From Dendrobium chrysotoxum (lineage: Eukaryota; Streptophyta; Magnoliopsida; Asparagales; Orchidaceae): a stretch of 64,000 bases of DNA. A program made the position numbers and the translations under genes. Shown in pieces: positions 1-11,959 of the stretch. The stretch spans positions 82,146,780 to 82,210,779 of the forward strand of contig CM034314.1 in the NCBI GenBank assembly GCA_019925795.1, read 5' to 3'. Positions within the stretch are counted from its first letter, which is position 1, and each line of letters opens with the position of its first letter. Under the pieces are notes generated by a model that was not told the origin of the DNA, ran no database searches, and saw nothing but the letters and a program-made list of their open reading frames with translations.

Positions 1-493
1 TGAACTCCACTTCCTACTCTGATATTCCACAGCTCCTCTCTTCGCAAAGCAAAGCTTGACTCTTCAGTTAATGTCCTGACCAAAGTCCTTTATAAGGATT
101 AGCACCTCATCTGTTTTACCCCCATTCACGTGAGCTCCTCCTCTCACTGTACTCCTCCTTTTCTTTTTCACAAAAAGACAACAGTGAGTTGCTCCCCTTA
201 CTTTGCACAGACCAATCAAATCCCACCAAAAGAGAAAGAGATGAGGTTTATTCCTGATTCTATATTTTTTTATTTAACTTCTTATTTCTCTATTGCTATT
301 AAATAATTATCATTATTTGAAATCGATAACATGGCTGTCATTTTTTTTTAATTTAGTTATCTTGATGTCGACTAATGATATTAAGTGTGGTATCTTTAGA
401 GTTAAGAAATATATATATGTACAGAGAAAGAAAAGACATGGAGATTTAGTTACAGCAAGGTATTTTTATGTTCATTAGATATAATAGTGACTT

Positions 494-497
<4 letters not shown>
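1..497. other. Unassigned AT-rich sequence
   Basis: No coding region, RNA gene or transposon end is recognisable. The first 240 bases are less AT-rich than what follows and contain pyrimidine-rich stretches, but the longest open frame is only 61 codons and has no domain I recognise. Confidence 0.5.

Positions 498-551
<54 letters not shown>
498..551. repeat. (AT)n microsatellite
   Basis: A nearly pure AT dinucleotide run of about 54 bases. AT-rich sequence with short duplicated TATATTATATGTTAATAATA-like blocks continues to about 735. Confidence 0.95.
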
Positions 552-553
<2 letters not shown>

Positions 554-741
554 GTCTTATATAAAAATATTTGTATATTTTATATTTATGTATAAATAAA
601 TAAATATATGTATGTTATCATATATATATTTATATTATATGTTAATAATATATTTATATAATATTATATGTTAATAATATATTTATATAATATTATATCA
701 TGTGTTTAAATATTGTTATATATATATATATATATGTGTGG

Positions 742-931
742 GTGTAAAAAGAGAGAGAGAGAGAGATTTTACAAAAAAAAAAAAAAGAAATGAGAAAAGA
801 TTCAAAAAAAAAGAGAGAAAGCAAAAAAAAAAAGAAAGGGAAATAAAAAAAAAAGTATTTCAAAATAAAAAAAAAAGAGAAAAGAAAATAGCAAAAAAAA
901 AAAGAAGAGAGAAAAAAAAAAGAATTTTGTA
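742..931 (+). repeat. Polypurine tract, (GA)n grading into A-rich
   Basis: About 190 bases made almost only of A and G on the + strand, starting as (GA)n and continuing as A-runs broken by single G or GAGAG blocks. The Lys/Arg/Glu-rich reading through it (702-932) is a by-product of composition, not a protein. Confidence 0.9.
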
Positions 932-950
932 AATTTTGAGAACTTGTTTC

Positions 951-1402
951 GTTGTTCGCGGCGCACCGGAAGATCGCCCATGCACGCTTTCTTAAGCATG
1001 GTAGGATGGGACCCCGGTGCGACGCCTACAACGAGGCGGGTAATCACCTAAAAATTCCGTTCTCGGCGTTCGGGTCGAGCCGGCAAACCGCCTATACACG
1101 CTTTCTTAAGCGTGGTGGGAAGGGAACCCGGTGCGACACCTACGGCGAGGCGGGTAGGCCCCATGTACGCTTTTCTTAGCATGGTGGGGATAATTTTAAG
1201 TACCCGTACGCGGCTCTGTACCTGCGGGGAAACAAATGCTCTTCTTTTTCAAGTACATCTGAAGACCCATACACGCTTTCTTAAGCATGGTGGGGGATTG
1301 AAGACTTTGCACGGCCGCGGTGTCCTCGAAAGAGGACACCTACCATACACGCTTTCTTAAGCGTGGTGGGAAAGGCCCAGTTTCCCGTAATTTCCCCTAA
1401 AC
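951..1402. repeat. Cluster of five short hairpin repeats
   Basis: Five copies of a motif of about 24 bases occur at 978-1001, 1092-1115, 1161-1184, 1267-1290 and 1343-1366. Copies 2 and 5 form a perfect 7-bp stem CACGCTT/AAGCGTG with loop TCTT. Copies 1 and 4 have AAGCATG, which costs one pair on the + strand but leaves a G-U pair in a - strand transcript. Copies 1 and 2 also share the following 45 or so bases (CCGGTGCGAC, then GAGGCGGGTA), giving a partial tandem unit of about 115 bp. The block is GC-richer than its surroundings. Function unknown. Confidence 0.75.
1319..1340. other. Perfect hairpin with GAAA loop
   Basis: GGTGTCCTC pairs with GAGGACACC (9 bp, no mismatch) around a GAAA loop, the GNRA tetraloop type when read as + strand RNA. 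It lies between hairpin copies 4 and 5 of the cluster. No known RNA family is recognised. Confidence 0.7.
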
Positions 1403-1430
1403 GGGGGGGGGGGGGGGGGGGGGGGGGGGG
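1403..1430 (+). repeat. 28-nt G homopolymer
   Basis: Twenty-eight consecutive G residues directly after the hairpin cluster. Length in the assembly may be unreliable. Confidence 0.9.
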
Positions 1431-4400
1431 ACGCCAGGAGGCTGCCGAAATTTTGTCTGAAATAAGACAAGGACTTGGACATTTGCACTCAAGCAAGAAC
1501 AAATTTTGAACAAAGGGAACTCGTGTTAAATTCAAATGAACATCAAATGAATTAAGATAATGAGCAAGATTTGAACATAGGATCAAACTTGAATTAAAAT
1601 TGATTAAATGAGGTTGAATTAAACTCAATTTGAACAATGAAGTGGACTTGACTAAGAACTTGAATCAACTTTGGACCATAGTAGACTTTTGAATATTTAA
1701 ACTTGATTTGGATAATAAGACATGAACTCAAACTGGATTTGAGTTAAACTACAAAGAACTTGGATTCAAGTGACATTGTACTTAACCTAAATCAGGATTT
1801 AATTAAATGAATAATCAATAAAGAGATTGATTTGAACCATGACACTAAGCAAGGTTAAGGAGATATCATTTCAATTTAAAAGCAAAGCATAAATAAACTT
1901 GTGGAGAATTTTGGAATGAATCTCAACATACACCAGGGGACTCGTGGAGGAAGGTACCCAAGCAAAATCAACATGCAAGCAAAGTTCAAGTTCAAATGAT
2001 GAATGAACGTACAATCTGCGTTCGAGGGATGACACATTCATGATACTTACGAACTCATATAAGCCATTGTAGGAGTCCTGCCATGCATGTACCAACTTCC
2101 GATTAACCCAAACATACAAACAAGTGCAAAAGACAAATGATGATTTGAAGAACTCAAATGAATATCAATGGATAGTTACAAATAATGACTCATGGCAAAT
2201 GAAATTCTTCCACCTCGCTCATAAATAATAATCCACATGAACATGTATCTTGATTGCAAGTAATAATGCAAGACTCTTAACTTGTCCTTGGAGGATATTT
2301 CACCCCGAGCATGATTGTAGATGAAGAAGATCATTTTAATAAAAGACATATGTATGAGACACATGGAAGCCATAAATCATGGAGGATATGAGCAAGTACA
2401 TCAATCCCCTATGAACAAAAGGATTTGACATACATTGAGAATAATGATGTAATATGTCCAAACATATTCAAGTGAAGTGTTAAAGCGCAAGCAAGTATAT
2501 CAAACCTCTGCAAGTGAAGAAGACCAATACACTATAAGCATGATGATCTGAAGAATATGCAAGGAATACTGGGGGCATTCATACAGTCAACGACGACCCA
2601 ATTGCAAGAAAATACCGCTATCTTCTACAAACAGAAAGATTAAAGGTGCAATGAATAACTCTCTTGCAAACTATGAAGATGGAATTTGGTATTAATCTAC
2701 ACAGTAGTCGTGCAAAGGATGATTGAACAACAACCAGCTGGGCAATAGATGCAAATGTCCGCAGGGAAGAAGGAGAATTTTACATGCAGTGAAAGCAATG
2801 ACGACATATCGGAATGCACTTAAGTGAATGTCATCGTATACTGCATTGTGCCCACTAAAATTAATGAGCAATATTTGACAAATATGCTGTTGAAGATTAA
2901 TCAAAGTGTGGTGGTCCAAACTTACAATTACAAATAGAGAATACATTCGCCATTCCAATTATCTCAAAGGCTTGTAACTTCCTCAAGGAACAATGGTCAT
3001 TCATCCAAGATACCTCCTACGAACAAATATTAAAGTATTACGACGAATGCAAACTTCTACAAGCTGTCATAAAAGACCTGCTAAATGTTCAAAATGCCCC
3101 TACACGTCTACTGTAATATGTATACACATAGGTACACTAAAGGGGTATACACATAACTACACACCCGCATGGGCCCCGGCGAGCATGTTATTGGTACACA
3201 CGTGACGTCTAGGGATGCTGCGTGGGTCAATAAGTGAATTCAAGTTTGAACCCGATCCTTCTATTCAGGTAGATAGGAGTTGACACGGCTCGAACTATCC
3301 ACCCTGATGATGGTCGTGTTGAATGAAAATATCAATCGGAGGGGTCCATTTTAAATATTTCAAAATACCACCCAAATACTCCAAAATCCAAAAAAAAAAA
3401 TCCAAAAATCATCAAAATCCCAAAAATATTTAAAACTGAAATCCAATAATCAATCACATAAAGCAAATCCATCCACCCTCCGCAACAGTTTGCCGAGGTG
3501 GATAAATTGAATAATACTTCAGCTCATAAAGAGCTAATGCCTGGTCGAAAATATCATTAGGATCCATTCTCAAATAATCTCTTGCCAGCAAGGATGTGGT
3601 ACAAGTCCTCTAATCGGCAGTTTCGCCGCCAAATGACCATGCAGGATAAACGGTTATGACTCGAGGCCCTCTGAACCAGGTGGTCGCCGCCAAATGGCAC
3701 CACTATATTATGGTTATGGCCAGAGCCCGTATGCTCCCCAATGGCATCAAATCCTTGAGATATGAATCAATAGGATATGATCAATAGGGCACAAAGCCCT
3801 CTGTTAGCTAAGGTGGATTCAAATTTGTCCCCTTAGGCAAATATTCACCCCAGGTCTACAAGGTACCCTTGGACGAAGCAACCCATGGCTGCCGATAAGG
3901 ATCCTTCTGTCAGGTTGGGTCAGCTACCTCCTCTGACTAAGTAGACCAGGGACCACGATGGCCCGGGATGACGGAACCATGGGATCTTGATCGGGTCTGT
4001 CATCCATTCCCCTACCATCCGCTTTAAGTGTAAAATGGTGAAATTTTTATTTTAAATACCAAATTCCTCAATTTTCCAATACCCTAAACCCATTGCTGCT
4101 ACTATATGCCAGATCCACGTATCCTTACGTATCTGATTGACGACTAGCCTTAATTGAAAGTTCTCTCTCGTTATCGGGAGGGGTAATTAACTATAGGGGC
4201 TTGGGCCTATAGGAAACCAGAACTTAGATTATAAAGTCCTCACAAAATGAGGGCAAAATCTCTGGGTAGTGTCTTATCTATAAACCCATATGCCTTCCAA
4301 AATTTACCCCGAAACTTAATCCGTTAAAACTCCCCCCTCAGAAAATAAAGCGGGCGGAGGCCGGGGCCGAATTTTCATAGCCCACAGATAGCAAATGCAT

Positions 4401-4506
4401 GATTGAAGAACCTAATGATTTTCATTAAGTGATTTTAATTAGGATCAAGAGATTATTCAAGTCAAGGAAGTATGAAGCTAATCAAGATGATCAAGAAAAG
4501 CTTATT
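1431..4506. other. Unassigned intergenic sequence
   Basis: About 3 kb with no domain-bearing frame, no LTR pair and no terminal inverted repeats that I can find. 1490-2960 is A-rich with GAACTTGAATT-like words on the + strand. 3480-4020 is more GC-balanced. The longest frames (about 60-90 codons) resemble nothing I recognise. It may be internal sequence of an old unidentified element. Confidence 0.4.
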
Positions 4507-4511
4507 ATAGT
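4507..4511 (+). repeat. Target-site duplication of element C, left copy
   Basis: ATAGT immediately before the TGATATG start of the 5' LTR. The same five bases follow the 3' LTR at 17495-17499, so both outer ends of C are original. Confidence 0.85.
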
Positions 4512-4967
4512 TGATATGTCACCAAAAATTATTTTGATCGGGCACGAATCTTGAGGCAAAATTAAGTTGGAAGCTTCAGAAATTAAATCGGAGACTATCT
4601 ATATTTCGATTTCAGCAAACTTACAATCAAACTGAACTCTCAAAAATACGACCCAACGACACCAAATTCGACTCAATCCGAGCCCAAATGAGTCCAAATC
4701 AAAGACCCAAGGCGCATTTGGAAGGTTCAAACCATAATCTGAATTACCAAATGGCTTCCAAATGTGACATGATTATAGTCAAATCGAGCGGCTCGACGAG
4801 ACGAATCCAACGAGCCCAAGATCACTGAATTCTGATGTCATTAAGGCATTCAAATGACCATTAAACAGTTCACTATCAAATGGATCAATATCTGTCGTCC
4901 ATTCAAGCAACTCCCATTTTGACCTTGATCCTCCATATATTTACAAGCCATACCACTCCCAAAAAAC

Positions 4968-4976
4968 TATAAATAG
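4968..4976 (+). promoter_or_regulatory. LTR TATA box (element C, 5' LTR)
   Basis: TATAAATAG followed by a C-rich stretch. The same element stands at 16002-16010 in the 3' LTR, and in reverse orientation in the LTRs of B and G, consistent with the core promoter of this LTR family. Confidence 0.7.
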
Positions 4977-5034
4977 CCCCCACTCTTCTCATGAGGGAAA
5001 GGAGAAGAAGAAAAGGAAGGGAAAAGTTTGGGAG

Positions 5035-5470
5035 CTCTCTTGCCACCGACCACCGCCGGAGTTCCTCCCAACCACCACCGGAGTTCTTTCCGTCCACCGC
5101 TGGACCACCACCGGAGTTCTTCTTGGCCATTATTGGACTTCCATAAGTCCGTCGATCACCGCCGAACTTCCACCTGTCTGCCGACCACAGCCGGACTTCC
5201 TCCTATCCTCTGACCATCGCCAGAGTTCTTCTCGGCCACTATCGGACTTCCGTAAGTCCGTCGACCCCTGCCGGACTTCCACCTATCCACCGACTACCGC
5301 CGAACTTCTGTTCATCCGCTGAACACCGCCGGAGTTCTTCCCTACCACTACCGAACTTCTGTCAGTCCACCGACCACATCCGGACTTCCGCCAGTCTGCC
5401 AAAAACCGTCAAATTTCTGCCTGTTCATCGACCACTACCGGAGTTCTTGCCGGAGTTCTTCCTAATCACC
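5035..5470 (+). repeat. Pyrimidine-rich minisatellite in LTR (C, 5' copy)
   Basis: Degenerate units of about 35-40 bases built on CCGGAGTTCTTCC / CCGGACTTCCGCC words, starting about 65 bases after the TATA box. Open frames through it are caused by the repeat. Confidence 0.8.
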
Positions 5471-5559
5471 TCCGAATTTAAAAAAAGGCAGTAACGGTCT
5501 AAAGATAGACTATCATTCACCTTTGATTCGGGATACACGCGGCATTCGCCCCCTCCCGA

Positions 5560-5765
5560 TTAAGGCATAATTGATCCTTGGTGTATTCTCTCGACATCTT
5601 TCACACAGGTTAACGTCATCGAGTAATGCTCTAACAAATAACCTCGAATAGGTCATACATCCTTGGTGGATTCTCTCGACCCCTTTCACACAGGTTAACA
5701 TCATCAAGCAACACTCTAACAAATAACCTCGGATAGGTCATACGTCATTGGTTGATTCTCTCGAC
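5560..5765 (+). repeat. Element C spacer tandem repeat, left part
   Basis: Units of about 115 bases containing TTTCACACAGGTTAAC and AACCTCGGATAGGTCATAC words. The array is interrupted by CACTA D and resumes at 13522-13620. A homologous array lies between pol and the antisense ORF of element B (49590-49800, reverse orientation), which identifies this stretch as the post-integrase spacer of a Tat element. Confidence 0.8.
5763..5765 (+). repeat. Target-site duplication of CACTA D, left copy
   Basis: GAC, repeated at 13519-13521 directly after the other end; 3 bp is the duplication size of CACTA elements. Confidence 0.85.
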
Positions 5766-6200
5766 CACTACAGGAAAAACAGCTATTATCGGCGGACAAA
5801 ATCTGCCAGTAAAGTGAAAAATGCGATGGAAATAATAGGTTTCCGGCGGATTTTTGACGAAAATCTCTCCGACGGTAAAACGCGCGTCTGAAAAATATTT
5901 TCGTCGCATTTTTTTTTCCGAAAGTATTTCCAGCGGATATTCCGACGGACAACCGGTGGATATATTTGACAACCCGACGCCTTTTCTGTCGTCGTGTTCC
6001 GACGTAAAAGTCACCAGAAGTACCGGCGGATAATATCCGTCGAAAATTCTGGCGGATATTCTGCCATAATAAAAGCGATGTAGATTATTATTGTTGGATA
6101 TCACCGTCGAATTATCCATCGGAAGTTCCGTCACATATGCCACCGAAAATGTCGTCATATTGTATTTCTGACACGGTTACCGGCAAATAATCCTCCGAAA
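5766..6200. repeat. CACTA D subterminal repeats, 3' side
   Basis: Dense short GGCGGATATTCC / CCGTCGGAA words in direct and inverted order next to the terminal CACTA motif. Frames here (e.g. 5716-5952, 5745-6158) are artefacts of the repeats. Confidence 0.8.
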
Positions 6201-6479
6201 ACCTGTAGTAGAAAAAAGAAACATTCCTCACTTTGAAAAGTAATTTTCACATTTATACCTGCATACAAGAAATTACAACATCATATATATTCTACAATAT
6301 TAACAGTTATAGAAACCAGAAGAGCATAATCCATATAAGGAATAATTAAACATGTATACAATAAACATATATAAGAAGAGTGTCATCAACAAATAACTAA
6401 ACATGTTCAAACAACAAATAAATAAATATTTCCAAAAAACACATCAAAACAGATGTCCACATTAGTAAAATAGATAAAT

Positions 6480-8109
6480 AATGTCTACTCTGATTCAGTT
6501 TCATCCTCAGGTGATGCTGTACTTCTTCCACTACTCATCTGTTCCCTTATCTTTCTCATTTCTTCTAATATTTGAGCTTGCTGCTGCTGTATTTGTATCT
6601 GCTGTTGCTGTATTTGTATCTACCAATCAGCTTTGGCTTTCCATACCTGTTCTAGCTTGGTTGTAAGGGCAGCTATCTATTGGGTATATAAAGACTCCTG
6701 GGTACTAGATGAAAAACTGCCGCCACTAGATGACTGCCCTTCATATGTATAGGCATGCGAGCCTAACTCGTATACTCTGCCATGCTGCATTCCTCTGACC
6801 GCTTGCGATCAAGTGCGGTAGTCAGAATAGTCTGGTGATCCAGTAGAAGAACCTTCACTTGCTGCAGCCTGACTCTCTCGAAGCCGTGTGTACTCCTCCT
6901 ATGAAAGTTAATAAAAAGTTATGCAATTTGCACATAATATCACTAAAATTAAACTTATATACTTACATAGGCTCTCCTAGCACGCTCATCAACCCATTGC
7001 TGGTCCTCCTGCCGCTTGTGGGTATGACTATGCAATTCAACAGGAGTCGGTTCTCTACCCAGCAGCTGTTTCTGTAATAGACATATATTAGTATTTTAAT
7101 TAAAGTAAATTATTAAAAGATTTTAAAATTTCTTACCAAACGTCTTCTGTGCTCAGTATGAGGAACATAATCTCCTGTATGAAGGTAACTACCCAAGCCC
7201 CCAACATCAGAAGCTCTGTTCTGTCTATTTTGATCTCTCCTTCTAGTATAATCTGGGCTATCCCAAGCACTGCTCAACTCTGCCCATACACCCTCACCAA
7301 TCCAGAGAGGTCACTGGCTTAACTTTCTAATGTTAGTAAACATGTCTCACATACGAGTTGAGCCACGCTTCTCAAACTTCTTTCTGATTTTATCATTATG
7401 TTGTGGAAGCCAACAAAAATCTTTCTGTAATTAAATGCATACAATAAAGAATAAATAATTTTTTTAGCTTATATATATTAGATATAATAAAAAAATTTTA
7501 TATAATAACATACCTCAAACTCTCTAAACTACATGTCCCGTACTTCTTTTGGGACTTTCTTCCAAGAAATATAAGGAGCATCGTATCTGCTCCGTATTAT
7601 ATCCTGGATTTTATACGTAGGCTCTTTTGATGGATGAAACCTAAAAGCAATATGTTAGTTGTAAAAAAAACTAATTCAATTTTGTTTACATAACTGAAAT
7701 AAAATTAGTACTTACGTGTCATCGTCAGGTTCAATCAACATGCGACCCTCTGTCGCCTGCTCTGCTGCAGCTTGGTAGGAAGGTCCGACAATAGCGGGCT
7801 GAGGTGGTGGTAGGACATATGGCGGATATGGATATGGAGGATGGGCACCATGATAAGGTGGGGGTTGGTAATAGGGGTAGAAAGGAGTAGTCTGTGTAAG
7901 GTCCGGTGAAGGTAAGTGTGGGTCTGGTGAGTAGAACTGTGGGCTACTGGCTACAGGAGTGGTATAGGCGGGCTAGGCTGACTCTGAGTAGCAGGCTGAG
8001 ATGAAGAGGTGCCCTCAGTACATGCAGGCTTGCTAACAACAACCTTCTTGCTGCACCTACCAAATATATTCTTTATCAATCCTCTCTGACGATCATCACC
8101 TGAAGCCAT
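6480..8109 (-). pseudogene. Second CACTA gene, Transposase_24 (PF03004-like), decayed
   Basis: A spliced gene can be read on the - strand: ATG at 8109, then exons of roughly 8109-7716, 7640-7514, 7424-7137, 7071-6967 and 6898 to about 6480, each junction with GT/AG. The third exon encodes FEKRGSTRM, the WIGEGVWAEL block, RASDVGGLGS and a PHTEHRRRL ending. These are hallmarks of the plant transposase family Ptta/En/Spm (PF03004). The first exon is a Ser/Pro/Gln-rich leader; the last is Gln/Lys-rich and may form a coiled coil. It lies downstream of the TNP2 gene in the same direction, where CACTA elements keep their second, DNA-binding (TnpA-like) gene. Several in-frame stops (before FREFE, in STRM*DMF, after LSQ, in YRT*) show it is broken. 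Exon limits are my reading of splice signals. Confidence 0.8.
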
Positions 8110-8279
8110 CTGCATAAATATTAAAAAATATTAGTAACAGAAATTATGACAAAAAATGAATATAAAATATCGCAGGAATTAAAAAAATACAAGTACAAAA
8201 AACTTTTAAATATAAAATAACACAACAAATAAGTAAATATAAATACAAAAATTTCATTTTTAGTCCAAATTCATTTACC

Positions 8280-11200
8280 TTATGTTGATTCACTTTCATA
8301 TGATAAAAATTCTGTACCACTGTCAGACTCGTCATGAATGTCCTCTATGTTTAAATCCACTTCCTCTAACTGCAACTCACTCTCAGTAGTTATAATTTGA
8401 TCGTTCACATCGTTAGAAACATCTTGTATGTTTAACATAAACTCTTCTTGATGTGCTGGTGGTATTGAAGTAATCTTTTCAATAACTCCCCTGGGTTTGG
8501 TCTTCATAACTACGAGCCAATCTTGTTTGCCTCGTACTCTACTCGGGTAGTGAGCAAAATAGACTTAGTGCGCCTGACTAGCAATGATGAATGGGTTAAA
8601 CTTTGAATATTTTCTACCCCGTTTAATTTCTGTTATACCGTACAATGGATGTATTCTTGTACCTCTATTCTTTACTGGATCAAACCACTCATAATTGAAT
8701 AGATACATATTATTCCCAATACCAGGATATTTCAATTGTAATATTTCTTCTAATACCCCGTAATACTCAGACTCATCACCTATATGGGTATTCCCTCTAA
8801 CACATACACCAGAATTATCTATTTTTTATCTTCACACTAATATTTGGTTTAGAATTTATAACCAATAACTAAGAAATTTTGATAACACTTTACCGCTCTA
8901 TTTGGTCCCCAAGCTAGATCAAGTAGTCCATAATATTGTAAATTACTACCTTCAGCGTGGACCTAGTTAGTATAAAGTATGTCATTAGTATGCTTAATAA
9001 CTAAATAAAGTATATTAATTAAAATGAATAGTCAAAATATGTATCATATTTTTAAACCAAATAGAAAAATTTGTTTCTAGTATCTTTTAGACTTCTACTT
9101 GTTTTGTTGTATTCAATCCATCAATGAAACTCCTGTAAACATTAAGGTTTAGATTGAATGAAAGTATGAGTAACAAATTTATGAGCAAGCTTATTCATAC
9201 TTACTCGAGATATAACTCAACTTCATCACAGTTAAGCAAGACATATAAAGTGGCAACTCGCATCTCTTTATCAGTCAAATAGCGCATGGTACTAGCGCCT
9301 AAGGGTTCACCACTACCGTTGAATACAGATAAATTTGAGGATTGACCCACTTTTTTAGGTGCAGTACTCTGACTTGATTGTGACGTTGTTTCAAAGTAAT
9401 ACAAGCAGAACTGAGTTGTCTCGTACATTAAATATGCTTCGCATATTGAGCCTTCAGGATGCGCTTTGTTCTTAGCAGTATTCTTAAGTTTATTTAAGTA
9501 TCTCTCAAAAGGATAAATCCACCGATACTGAACTGGTCCACCGACTCTAGCTTCATATGACAAATATATGGGCAGATGCTCCATAGAGTCAAAGAAAGCT
9601 GGAGGAAATATCTTCTCAAGTTTACACAGAATAAAAGGGATATGCTGCTCCATAAGAATCAGGTGCTCTGTATTTAATTTTGAAGAGCATAAATTTTTGA
9701 AGAAGATACTCAGCTCGATCAAGAGCTTTAAAATTTGATCTGGCAGATAACTAAAGGCAGTTGGCAACAGACATTGCATAAAGATATGACAGTCATGACT
9801 CTTCATACCAAATAATCTCCCAGTTCTAATGTCAACACATCTGCTTAGATTTGAAGAATATCCATCAGGTACCCGTAAACTCTTCACCCATTCACAAACA
9901 GCATGCCTCTGCTCTAAAGTCAAAGTGAATAGAGCTTTTGGTTTGAAATATTTTCCACTTCCACCATCCCTCAATTCTAATGCTTTTCTCCTATAAATCC
10001 CGTTTAAGTCCATCATTGCTTTTATATTGTCTTTGGATTTATCTTTGATATCCATGACTGTATTGAATATATTATCAAAGATATTTTTCTCTATATGTAT
10101 CACATCTAAGTTATGTCTGATCAAGTTTGTCCTCCAATATAGTAATGACCAAAAAATACTTTTCTTAGTCCAATTATGGTTGACACCATATCCTGGCAAT
10201 TTGTAATCAGCTAATGTTGGAGATTCCACTATTGCTGGGCTGGATCTGACTCTTTCAAATATTTCTTCACTAGTTAATCTAGGAGGAGGCAGCGACATAA
10301 CCATTTTATTCTTCACAAAACTATCTTTATTTTGCCTGAAAGGATGATCTGTAGGTAAGAACATGCGATAACAGTTGAACCAAGTGTTCTTCCCTCCGTG
10401 CTTTAAAGTGAATGACTTTGTATGTTCCATGCAAAGTGGGCAAGTTAATTTTCCAGAAGTATTCCAACGAGAGAGCATACCGTATGAAGAAAAATCACCA
10501 ATTATTCAAAGTAATGCTGCCCTCATAATGAAGTTCTATTTGGTGGAGATGTCATATGTATTTATTCCCTTATCCCATAGTAGATTTAAATCATCAATTA
10601 ACGGTTGTAAGAAAATATCGATCTTTGCTTTTGGATTATGTGGCCCTGGAATGATAAGCGTCAGAAAAATATAAGGAGTAGTCATGCACAACTCTGGTGG
10701 AAGATTATATGGTGTGAGTATGATGGGCCAACATGAGTAAGGTGAAGCAGACTAACTAAATAGAGTGAAACTATCTGCGCATAAACCTAATCTTATATTT
10801 CTTGATTCTGAGGCGAATGTGGAATATGTACGATCAAAATATTTTCAGGCATTTGCTTCTAATGGATGTGTAATAAACCCTTCCTGTGAGATATGTTCTT
10901 TATGCCATCTCATATGTTCAGCAGATCTCATTGATGCATATAATCGTTGCAGTCTAGGAATTATGGGTAAGTAAAATAACCTGCTGGCTACTACATCCTT
11001 TAGCTTTCTTTTTGTGTAAGATTTTAGTTTAAATCTCGGTGTGTTGTAATGATGGCATGTAATATCTGATTGAAAATCTCTATAGAATAACATGCAACCA
11101 TTGACACAACAATTTATCTTTTTGTATGTCAAACCAAGCTTGAAAATCAACTTCTTAGTCCAATATAAATATGTGGGAATTATGTTATCTGCTGGATTGG

Positions 11201-11774
11201 TTTTTTTGAGTAGTCCAATAAATTGATTAAAATAATCATGGGGGATATTATATTCTGTCTTGATACTTAACATCTTAAGAGCAACGGATAACTCTGAGTG
11301 AGTGGTGCAACCTTTTCATATTGGTTGTTGGGACATATGCAATAAATCATAAAAATTTTATGCTTCTTTATTAGGTGACTCTTCTGTATATTATTCAAAT
11401 TGTGCTCCACTTGCATCATGAATTAAGTCCTCAAGATTAGGTATAATATGCTCTTCCTCATTTCTAGTAGCACTTATCAATGGGCAGCATCGAGAATCCA
11501 AATGTGGTTCATACTCACCATGAGAAGTCCAATACCAATATTCTGGCATAAAACCTCGACGATATAGATCAACAGTTATGTCATCTAGGCTAAGGTGCAC
11601 CTGATTTTTATGCTTAGAATATGGGCAACGAAACTTTCCATCTGAGATGAAGCTGCGTAGTTGAGAAGCTGTCTGAATAAAAATATTCACCCCTCTAATG
11701 AACTCATCAGTTAATGTCTTTCGTTATTACGCCAATTGATTATACATCCAACTTCTTTAAGTTTTGATATCCAT
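8280..11774 (-). pseudogene. TNP2: TNP2-like CACTA transposase, decayed
   Basis: Frame open from ATG 11774 to a splice-like GT near 9204. It runs through a transposase-associated N-terminal domain (about residues 5-85, MNIFIQTASQ.. region), NCCVNGC (about residue 221), PRLQRLYASMRSAEHMRWH (about 275), RLGLCADSF (about 325), the CPLCMEHTKSFTLKHGGK zinc-ribbon-like block (about 445) and a DUF4218 region (MEHLPIYLSYEARVGG, about 730). Further exons to about 8280 resemble DUF4216 (NLQYYG, later YEWFDP and HPLYGI). This is the DDE-type transposase of CACTA elements (PF02992 group), acting in the nucleus on the element ends. In-frame stops occur near 11760, 11730, 11390, 11345, 11320, 10750 and 10510, yet the blocks at 11690, 11273 and 10478 remain in one frame. 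Decay here is by substitution rather than by indels. Confidence 0.9.
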
Positions 11775-11959
11775 AATATATAACATATATATAATATTAA
11801 TAATAAAGATATAAGTTACAATTACTTGCCAAAATAGTTACATACTACCATTGATAAAAAGATATGAAGGACAAATACCTCCAAATGACTTGTGTCAGAC
11901 ATTGTTAGATGCAAATATATAGCTCCGACATGTCCCCCCGTGCACTAGCAAGGTAGTCC

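Larger units (their letters stand above)
4512..5478 (+). repeat. Element C 5' LTR, 3' half missing
   Basis: Matches 15544 to about 16525 of the 3' LTR, including U3, the TATA box and the first part of a pyrimidine-rich minisatellite. After about 5478 the two copies share nothing, so roughly 970 bases of U5-side LTR are missing here. Confidence 0.85.

Noticed and set aside
702..932. Lys-rich 76-codon frame
   Set aside because: Direct product of the A/G-only tract.
5716..6158. Two overlapping - strand frames of 78 and 137 codons
   Set aside because: They cover the CACTA subterminal repeats and cross the element end.
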